A DNA stretch of 19,724 bases, from the NCBI GenBank assembly GCA_946479985.1, contig CAMLIF010000077.1, positions 1 through 19,724 on the forward strand, given 5' to 3'. Positions within the stretch are counted from its first letter, which is position 1. Each line of letters begins with the position of its first letter. The notes beneath the pieces are model-generated. The model was not told the DNA's origin. It saw only the letters and a program-made list of their open reading frames with translations, and ran no database searches. Origin of the DNA: an uncultured Flavobacteriales bacterium. GTDB lineage: Bacteria; Bacteroidota; Bacteroidia; Flavobacteriales; Crocinitomicaceae. The position numbers and the translations under genes were made by a program. Shown here piece after piece: positions 14,754-19,724 of this stretch.

Positions 14754-15644
14754 TTACCAGGTCGGGCAGCTGTCGCATCCGTTTCTTGGTCTGAAATATA
14801 ATAAAACGCCTGCCGCAGCATAGTATGACGAAAAGCAAAAATCCTGGCGTGCAAACTGATTTTTGTCATTCAATCTTGTCTTTACATGAGGCAAATTTAC
14901 GTATCCTAGTGCACTTTCCATTTGTACGAAGAAATGTTTATAGAATTCTAAGCGTAAACTTGCATTTAATGAAAGATGCAACCCGGAAAGAGAAGCAGTT
15001 GCGAACGAATGCTCGCGTGCAAAATTTAAATCTGCGAACGTTAACACCGGTCCTGTTCCTAATCCAATATTTCCTGTGAGTGCAAGTTGTCGTTTTGAGC
15101 CTATTTCATACAAATCGAATGAACGCATCAATTCAAATCGAATCAGGTTACATCCGTTCGTAAGTTCATAATGAAACGTATCGATATCTGTCACCACAGG
15201 TTCGTCCGTGTGATTTCCAGCCCAGGATGAATTCACGTTTTCTCCTACGTGTCCGTCAAGTAAAACGTGATTTTGATCTGCCATCACATATTTGTAATGA
15301 TCAACTCCCAGGGAAACCGCCCACTTGTCGGAAATGTAATATCCCAAACGCCCGTTGTACTGTGGAACAGTTAATCGGTCAGGTGAGAAATAGTTTTTCA
15401 CCGAAAACGTATCGGGCCTGTCGTAAGCAGTAACCCCTTTTAGTTTAAAGTCATAATCAGACCCAACAAAACGAATGTCGGATTTGGTGTAATATGATCG
15501 GTTATATCCCCAATAAAAAAAGAACGTTCCCGCAGCCGTGCTGTGTTTTTTCTTATGCTTTGAAACCTGAGCGTACGAATTAGAAGCGCAAATGCTGCTG
15601 ATAACTACGGTAAGTAAAGCAAAAAAGGTGGTTTTTATTTTCAT
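14754..15644 (-). CDS. Predicted outer-membrane beta-barrel protein
   Basis: This 296-residue protein has a Sec signal peptide (about 1-25, cut after SNSYA), a basic stretch (KHKKKH), then alternating hydrophobic/polar strands rich in Tyr, Phe and Gly typical of an outer-membrane barrel: GTFFFYWGYNRSYYTKSD, GRLGYYISDKWAVSLGVDHYKY, LALTGNIGLGTGP, LHLSLNASLRLEFYKHFFVQMESALGY and YYAAAGVLLYF. It ends in CDSCPTW, with a terminal aromatic residue as in many barrels and an unusual C-x2-C. Function is not identifiable. It is on the same strand as lysS but separated by 132 bp, and 26 bp downstream of the pseudouridine synthase gene, so it could be transcribed with the latter. Confidence 0.85.
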   Translation of the reverse strand: MKIKTTFFALLTVVISSICASNSYAQVSKHKKKHSTAAGTFFFYWGYNRSYYTKSDIRFVGSDYDFKLKGVTAYDRPDTFSVKNYFSPDRLTVPQYNGRLGYYISDKWAVSLGVDHYKYVMADQNHVLLDGHVGENVNSSWAGNHTDEPVVTDIDTFHYELTNGCNLIRFELMRSFDLYEIGSKRQLALTGNIGLGTGPVLTFADLNFAREHSFATASLSGLHLSLNASLRLEFYKHFFVQMESALGYVNLPHVKTRLNDKNQFARQDFCFSSYYAAAGVLLYFRPRNGCDSCPTW

Positions 15645-15670
15645 TCATCGTGGGTTTGATGTAACTATAT

Positions 15671-16699
15671 TTATTTTGACATTTTCAAATATGCAACTTC
15701 TTTTTCTGTAAGGTGACGATAGAACCCCCTTGGTAAATCTTTTTTCGTCAGACTTGCAAATTGAACACGGTCGAGTTTCACAACCTGGTAACCCAATTTC
15801 TCGAACATACGACGAACAATTCGGTTTTTTCCGGAGTGAATTTCAATACCTACTTCACGTGAAGACTTGCTGTCTTTTACATACTCCACATGATCGGCTG
15901 CAATTCGGCCATCGTCTAATTCAATTCCTTTCAGTAATAACTCAATATGTTCACTTGTTACAGGTTTATCAGTTTCCACCTGGTAAATTTTCTTAGCCTG
16001 GTAACGAGGGTGGGTTAGTTTCTTTGCCAAATCACCGTCATTTGTAAACAAAAGCAATCCTGTCGTATCTCTGTCCAGTCTTCCAACCGGGTAAATACGT
16101 TCCTTACAAGCCTTGAATACCAATCCCATTACTGTTTTACGCCCCCATGGATCATCCATTGTTGTAATGAAATCTTTTGGTTTGTTCAGTAAAACATAAC
16201 GTTTTGTTTCAGCATTAATGGTTTGATCATCATATTGAACCTTATCTCCTGGTTTCACTTTGTAACCCATTTCGGTAATCACAACTCCATTTACTGAAAC
16301 AACCCCTGTTTCGATCAGAACATCTGCTTCACGACGAGAGCAAACACCTGCATTCGATAAATATTTGTTCAAACGAACTTCGTCTTCATTAAATGTCGGA
16401 AGCGGATCACCCTTACGCACTTTTGGTGCTGGGAATGAACGTGTTTTTCCGGTTGCCATAGGAACTGATTTATCCTTTGCACCGGCTTTGGCCGAAGCGG
16501 ATCTCGGTTTTCCTGTTGTTGGTTTTTCGGAATCTTTCGGTGCCGATTTAGCGGAAGCAGTTCGCGGCTTTCCCGTTGCTGGCTTAGCAGTATCTTTTGA
16601 CGACGATCTTGCCGACGTTGGTCTTTTACTTGTTCCGGTTGCTTTCTTTGAGCTTCCTGGAGCCTTCGGACGACCTGGTCCTGAATTTCTTGTGTTCAT
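15671..16699 (-). CDS. rRNA pseudouridine synthase, RsuA/RluB/RluE/RluF family
   Basis: Converts a specific uridine in rRNA to pseudouridine; cytoplasmic. The protein has 342 residues. Residues ~107-160 form an S4 RNA-binding domain (VRLNKYLSNAGVCSRREAD). The catalytic domain follows with YPVGRLDRDTTGLLLFTNDG, Asp 209 being the nucleophile. The family end motif GKNRIVRRMFEKLGYQVVKLDRV comes near 285-307. Residues 1-105 are a basic, Ser/Thr/Ala/Pro/Lys-rich tail with three ~20-residue repeats, probably disordered and RNA-binding. Such tails are frequent in Bacteroidota members. The target uridine (RluB-like 23S site or another) cannot be decided from sequence. ATG 16699 lies 46 nt after a -7 box. 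Confidence 0.93.
   Translation of the reverse strand: MNTRNSGPGRPKAPGSSKKATGTSKRPTSARSSSKDTAKPATGKPRTASAKSAPKDSEKPTTGKPRSASAKAGAKDKSVPMATGKTRSFPAPKVRKGDPLPTFNEDEVRLNKYLSNAGVCSRREADVLIETGVVSVNGVVITEMGYKVKPGDKVQYDDQTINAETKRYVLLNKPKDFITTMDDPWGRKTVMGLVFKACKERIYPVGRLDRDTTGLLLFTNDGDLAKKLTHPRYQAKKIYQVETDKPVTSEHIELLLKGIELDDGRIAADHVEYVKDSKSSREVGIEIHSGKNRIVRRMFEKLGYQVVKLDRVQFASLTKKDLPRGFYRHLTEKEVAYLKMSK
16418..16597 (-). repeat. Three ~60-bp in-frame repeats in the pseudouridine synthase tail
   Basis: They encode residues 35-54, 55-74 and 75-94. Each unit contains a KD start, a K/V-P-x-x-T-GK-P/T-R core and, in the first two, an SAK end (TGKPRTASAK, TGKPRSASAK, TGKTRSFPAP). The third is more diverged and carries one extra residue. 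DNA similarity is partial, so the copies are old or under selection. Confidence 0.7.
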
Positions 16700-16745
16700 C
16701 TCGAGCAGAATAATAAAACATTGACCTTAATCGGTCAGATGGGCG

Positions 16746-16753
16746 CAAAAGTA
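16746..16753 (-). promoter_or_regulatory. -7 promoter element TACTTTTG for the pseudouridine synthase gene
   Basis: On the minus strand this is TACTTTTG, an exact TAnnTTTG match, 46 nt before the ATG at 16699. Between it and the ATG lies a short inverted repeat, TGACC (16722-16726) and GGTCA (16733-16737), which could be an operator or a leader hairpin. No -33 element at normal spacing. Confidence 0.5.
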
Positions 16754-17228
16754 CGGCTTTTTTTGAAATTTTAAATCGTGTACAATGAGTTCATGAATTT
16801 TGAACGTCAGAATTGTACGTTTTTGAGAATGAACTAACGTTCTGGTTTTTTGAAGGTTGAAGGAATCTTACTTTTCTGTTGAGAATGTATGCAAACTGAC
16901 CTAAAAACAATCTCACCACGCAGTATTTAATGAAAGCTTTGAAATAAATACTAAACACATGTAAATTGAATTTTCTGTTCAAAAAAAGTGACCGGAAAAC
17001 GGGAAATGATTTATTCAAACAAGAGTTTGAAGTTGTGCTTCACTTTGGGATTCAGTGTTTGGCTTAAAGCATTGATTCTATTCGATTAACCAGGGTTTTC
17101 AATTGCCCTTTGTTTTTAGTTTTGACATAGGGAATGTTAGCAGTCAAAGGATGGACTGCATTTTTTGTGAATATTTCGAACGCTTTTTCCAATCGTTCCA
17201 GCTATTTTCGCAATTCAAAAAATGTGCT
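16754..17228. other. 475-bp gap without a convincing gene
   Basis: The longest frame here (16791-17018, minus) reads as random sequence rich in Phe, Lys and Asn, with no domain pattern or promoter. The stretch is AT-rich. It holds two adjacent hairpins (TTCAAAC-AAGA-GTTTGAA at 17014-17031, and TGAAG-TTGTG-CTTCA at 17028-17042, sharing four bases) and a 7-bp inverted repeat (GTACAAT at 16780-16786, ATTGTAC at 16812-16818). A TATTTTCG (17203-17210, one mismatch to TAnnTTTG) lies 18 nt before the next gene. It could hold a small RNA or long regulatory leader, but I see nothing decisive. Confidence 0.4.
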
Positions 17229-18563
17229 ATGAAAAAAGTTCTGGTTTTGGGTGCCGGATTATCGGCGTCGTCTCTTATTCGCTACTTGTTGGAGCATGCT
17301 CCGGCTAATAACTGGCAAATACGGGTTGTTGACCGATCTCTGGAACTGGTAAAAAGTAAACTGGATAATCACCCCAACGGTGTTGCACTTTCTTTTGATG
17401 CTTTGAATCCGGAAGAACGCCACCCGCAGATCATGGAAGTAGATTTGGTTATTTCTATGCTACCTGCACGTTTTCATATTGATGTTGCCAAAGATTGTCT
17501 CTCAGCCGGCAAACATTTGATTACTCCTTCATACATTTCGCATGAGATGAAGGATTTGAATGTGGAAGTAACCAACGCCGGTTTAATCTTCATGAATGAG
17601 ATTGGCGTCGATCCAGGATTAGACCACATGAGCGCTATGAAGATCATTGATGAAATTCGTGGAGACGGGGGTGAAATTACAAGCTTCAAAAGTTATTGCG
17701 GCGGACTGATAGCTCCGGAATCTGATAATAACCCATGGCATTACAAGTTTACATGGAATCCGCGAAATGTAGTTTTGGCCGGACAAAGCACAGCACAGTA
17801 TATCGACCGTAACGAGTACAAGTTTATTCCTTACGGCCAGATCTTTCAGCGAATAGAATCAATACCAGTTACCGGATTGGGAAGTTTTGAAGGATACGCA
17901 AACCGAGATTCACTTTCTTATAGAAGTATTTATGGAATGGAAGATATTCCAACCATTTTTCGCGGAACTTTGAGAAGTAATGGATATTGCGCTGCCTGGA
18001 ACATTTTCGTTCAATTGGGAATGACCGACGATTCGTATACACTGGACAATTCTCATTTACTGACCAGACGCAGCTTTTTGAATGCTTTTCTACCCTATTA
18101 TGTGGTGAAAACGGTTGAGGCTAAGTTTCAGGAATTTTGTGCCGGATTTGGAGTAACAGACATGGCACCTTTTGAATTCCTGGATATTTTTAACGGAACA
18201 GAAACGTTTAAAACCAAAAACGCTACCCCTGCTCAGCTGCTGGAAGAAATTCTGACTGAAAAATGGAAACTGGAACCAGACGATAAGGACATGCTTGTCA
18301 TGGTACATTTATTCGAGTATTCGATGAACGGAAAGAATTACGAAGTTCATTCTTCTATGGTAAACGTTGGGGAAGACCAGGTTTATACATCTATGTCGAA
18401 CACGGTTGGATTACCTGTTGCTATTTGTGCTAAGCATATTTTATCAGGCAGGTTCAAAACACCCGGAGTTCAGCTTCCGATCAGAAAAGAGATTTACGAA
18501 CCTATTTTGGAAGAACTCGATTCATTAGGAATTCGCTTTGAGGAATACACAAAGGAAATTTAA
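17229..18563 (+). CDS. Saccharopine dehydrogenase family protein (saccharopine reductase-like)
   Basis: This 444-residue protein resembles the glutamate-forming saccharopine dehydrogenase (LYS9/AASS C-terminal type), which interconverts saccharopine with glutamate and aminoadipate semialdehyde. It begins with the Rossmann motif VLVLGAGLSASSL (4-16) and continues with SMLPARFH (76-83). It carries the family hallmark NEIGVDPGLDHMSAM (123-137), then SYCGGLIAPESDNNP and YKFTWNPR (172-179), which fit the substrate-binding region, and later FRGTLRSNGY. No partner lysine-ketoglutarate reductase gene is in the window, so direction and substrate are inferred from family only. The open frame extends back to a TTG at 17103, but the extra 42 residues (Phe/Cys-rich) do not fit the family. 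ATG 17229 starts directly at the Rossmann fold. Confidence 0.92.
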   Translation: MKKVLVLGAGLSASSLIRYLLEHAPANNWQIRVVDRSLELVKSKLDNHPNGVALSFDALNPEERHPQIMEVDLVISMLPARFHIDVAKDCLSAGKHLITPSYISHEMKDLNVEVTNAGLIFMNEIGVDPGLDHMSAMKIIDEIRGDGGEITSFKSYCGGLIAPESDNNPWHYKFTWNPRNVVLAGQSTAQYIDRNEYKFIPYGQIFQRIESIPVTGLGSFEGYANRDSLSYRSIYGMEDIPTIFRGTLRSNGYCAAWNIFVQLGMTDDSYTLDNSHLLTRRSFLNAFLPYYVVKTVEAKFQEFCAGFGVTDMAPFEFLDIFNGTETFKTKNATPAQLLEEILTEKWKLEPDDKDMLVMVHLFEYSMNGKNYEVHSSMVNVGEDQVYTSMSNTVGLPVAICAKHILSGRFKTPGVQLPIRKEIYEPILEELDSLGIRFEEYTKEI

Positions 18564-18595
18564 AAGTAGTGACAGGTCGCACCTGTCACTACTTT
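18563..18595. terminator. Perfect 15-bp hairpin, bidirectional terminator
   Basis: Arms at 18563-18577 (AAAGTAGTGACAGGT) and 18581-18595 (ACCTGTCACTACTTT) with loop CGC. The left arm includes the last base of the stop codon at 18561-18563. It lies between convergent genes, with A-rich and T-rich ends. The core GTGACAGGT-CGC-ACCTGTCAC may also be a dispersed palindromic repeat. Confidence 0.8.
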
Positions 18596-18608
18596 AATTG
18601 ATCCATAA

Positions 18609-19460
18609 TCATTTCCCGCCATACTCCGGAACAACCAAAATATAATCGGCTTTTCCTTTGTATTCTTTGTTCAATGATTTCAGATTCTTTTGTGTGACCG
18701 TAGTTATCGTAAGCACTTTTGTTCCTTTCCTGTATTGTTCAAGATACCACATAATTCCCTGGTGATAATCCGAATGAAAAGACCCGTTCAGATGAAGACA
18801 AGTATTCTTTCCGTTCAATTCTTCTGAGATAGAGTACGCCATTGTAGCATCTTTCAGGGCCTGGGCCAATGCAAAATCAATTCCTGAACCATGCATTTCT
18901 TTTCCCATTTCAATCAATTCCTGGTATTGCGAAAGTGTTGAATCGAATGGAAAGGGCAGCGGACACATAAATACTTTTTCGTTTTCCGGAAGGCTATCGA
19001 GTGCAGTTAAACCTTTTTTGAAAATAAGACTTGCATATTTCCGTGTAACATTGGTGGCAATGTAATTCACACCATTCTTTTGACTCCAGACAAGAAGTGG
19101 CGAGTAATCCGTATCAAAGTTAGACCACATGCCTGCGCTGTCTTTCAATTGCTGCATATTTCCGTTAGCAAGGAATCGTTTCAATGCTTCTGACTGATGT
19201 AATTCAATCATCTCGGCCCCTATGAACATGTTTTTGCCTTTGGCTTTAAACATTTCTTCTGCAAGTGTTAACTGAAGTGCATGAGCGGTTGTACAATCAT
19301 GTAATTCGCCGAAAAGAACAACATCATTTAAGTTCGCACTGTTAACCAACTGAGAGAATGGGGCTTTCTTACCTTGAGAAGTGAATAACTGGTATTCTGC
19401 CTGTGCAAAAACGCCCGATGCCAATACAATTGAAAGAAATAAAGAAAAGAGTGTATTCAT
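18609..19460 (-). CDS. Secreted ChaN-like (haem-binding uptake/Tiki superfamily) protein
   Basis: This 283-residue protein has a signal peptide (MNTLFSLFLSIVLASGVFA, cleavage near 19) and no lipobox cysteine, so it is probably periplasmic rather than a lipoprotein. ChaN-like motifs are present: VVLFGELHDCTTAH (47-60, with His 54 and His 60), EMIELHQ (83-89), KDATMAYS (203-210), and LHLNGSFHSDYHQG (222-235, with His 223, 229 and 233). ChaN of Campylobacter binds haem for iron uptake, and related domains include metalloprotease-like TraB/Tiki proteins, so the real activity is open. No iron-uptake gene is adjacent. The ATG lies 4 nt after TAACTTCG. Convergent with the saccharopine-dehydrogenase-like gene across a shared hairpin. 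Confidence 0.87.
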   Translation of the reverse strand: MNTLFSLFLSIVLASGVFAQAEYQLFTSQGKKAPFSQLVNSANLNDVVLFGELHDCTTAHALQLTLAEEMFKAKGKNMFIGAEMIELHQSEALKRFLANGNMQQLKDSAGMWSNFDTDYSPLLVWSQKNGVNYIATNVTRKYASLIFKKGLTALDSLPENEKVFMCPLPFPFDSTLSQYQELIEMGKEMHGSGIDFALAQALKDATMAYSISEELNGKNTCLHLNGSFHSDYHQGIMWYLEQYRKGTKVLTITTVTQKNLKSLNKEYKGKADYILVVPEYGGK

Positions 19461-19464
19461 GAAA

Positions 19465-19472
19465 CGAAGTTA
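19465..19472 (-). promoter_or_regulatory. -7-like element TAACTTCG for the ChaN-like gene
   Basis: On the minus strand this is TAACTTCG, one mismatch to TAnnTTTG, 4 nt before the ATG at 19460. The 4-nt spacer, TTTC, is identical to that of the gene at 1504. Confidence 0.35.
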
Positions 19473-19553
19473 CATATTAATTCATGTATTCGGGATGCCG
19501 GATTTGTGGTAAACTGATTCAAATACTACTGATTCAACACAACTAATTTTACC

Positions 19554-19561
19554 TATTTTTG
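19554..19561 (+). promoter_or_regulatory. -7 promoter element TATTTTTG
   Basis: Exact TAnnTTTG match 4 nt before the ATG at 19566. No -33 TTTG at normal spacing. Confidence 0.45.
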
Positions 19562-19565
19562 CGTT

Positions 19566-19724
19566 ATGCAACAACGCATTAAAGCATTTAATAATAGAGT
19601 GCCTTCGAACATCAGGTTTTTGGTGACTATTTACGGCTTCGCATTGCTGTTGTTAACCCTGTCGCGCGTGGTTTTCTATTTTTGCTACAGCACGTTGTTT
19701 TCAGATGTAGGTATTAGCGAATGG
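19566..19724 (+). CDS. N-terminus of a membrane protein (3' end outside window)
   Basis: Fifty-three codons are present and the frame is open to the window edge. After a basic start (MQQRIKAFNNRVPSNIRF) comes one hydrophobic helix with an aromatic end (about 18-40, LVTIYGFALLLLTLSRVVFYFCY). This is compatible with the first helix of an LTA-synthase/sulfatase-type membrane protein, in which LYR/LSR-plus-aromatic patterns occur, but the piece is too short to assign. The ATG lies 4 nt after an exact -7 box. Confidence 0.7.
   Translation, partial: MQQRIKAFNNRVPSNIRFLVTIYGFALLLLTLSRVVFYFCYSTLFSDVGISEW

Noticed and set aside
14657..14869. Minus-strand frame of 70 codons overlapping the end of the outer-membrane-protein gene
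   Set aside because: It overlaps the barrel gene out of frame, contains the repeat-like sequence, and shows no protein pattern.
16791..17018. Minus-strand frame of 75 codons in the gap before the saccharopine-dehydrogenase-like gene
   Set aside because: Composition is Phe/Lys/Asn-rich as expected from AT-rich noncoding DNA, with no promoter or recognisable motif.
17103..17228. Upstream TTG start for the saccharopine-dehydrogenase-like protein
   Set aside because: The added 42 residues are Phe/Cys-rich and precede the Rossmann motif, where family members begin.
1..19724. Mobile element or prophage
   Set aside because: No transposase, integrase, phage structural gene, tRNA junction or long terminal repeat was seen on either strand.

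Overview
The window looks like chromosomal DNA of a member of the Bacteroidota, most likely Flavobacteriales (a Fluviicola/Crocinitomicaceae-like organism is my guess from protein flavour, not from a search). The signs are: several start codons preceded by the Bacteroidota -7 element TAnnTTTG, a general lack of Shine-Dalgarno sequences, a giant secreted protein with a type IX secretion (T9SS) C-terminal sorting domain, a lysyl-tRNA synthetase with an extra C-terminal domain, a DUF983 protein, and a saccharopine-reductase-type enzyme. I see no tRNA, rRNA, CRISPR array, transposase or phage gene, so this is mostly ordinary core and lineage-specific chromosome.

Layout. 1-2025 (+): the 3' part of a YgiQ-type radical SAM protein and a small four-helix membrane protein. 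2026-2650: a mostly non-coding, repeat-rich stretch holding a small DUF3606-like gene on the minus strand, a long imperfect inverted repeat, three direct copies of a GCGGTAAACC element spaced 22-23 bp, and an 11-bp inverted repeat just before the next gene. 2651-5005 (+): a tightly overlapping four-gene unit: a 102-residue protein with a CTCPSACGC tail, a seven-helix membrane protein, a HisKA_3 sensor histidine kinase and a NarL/LuxR-type response regulator. It reads as one signalling module and is the best candidate for an undescribed system here.

5014-6886 (-): a three-gene operon in the order RidA/2-aminomuconate-deaminase-like protein, TPR membrane protein, RlmI-like SAM methyltransferase. 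6965-7966 (+): gpsA, convergent with an AraC-family regulator (7963-8832, -) with which it shares a TTAA double stop. 8915-9262 (+): DUF983 protein. 9372-12863 (+): an 1163-residue secreted amidase with CUB, LamG-like, FN3-like, PKD and T9SS domains. It is followed by a strong bidirectional hairpin terminator that also serves lysS (12921-14621, -). 14754-15644 (-) is a predicted outer-membrane beta-barrel protein. 15671-16699 (-) is an RsuA/RluB-family pseudouridine synthase with a repetitive basic N-terminal tail.

16754-17228 is a gene-free gap. 17229-18563 (+) is a saccharopine-dehydrogenase-family protein, ending in a perfect 15-bp hairpin shared with a convergent ChaN-like secreted protein (18609-19460, -). 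The window ends in the first 53 codons of a membrane protein. Several start codons are revised downstream of the longest open frame, because the longer version would overlap a -7 promoter element or an upstream gene.
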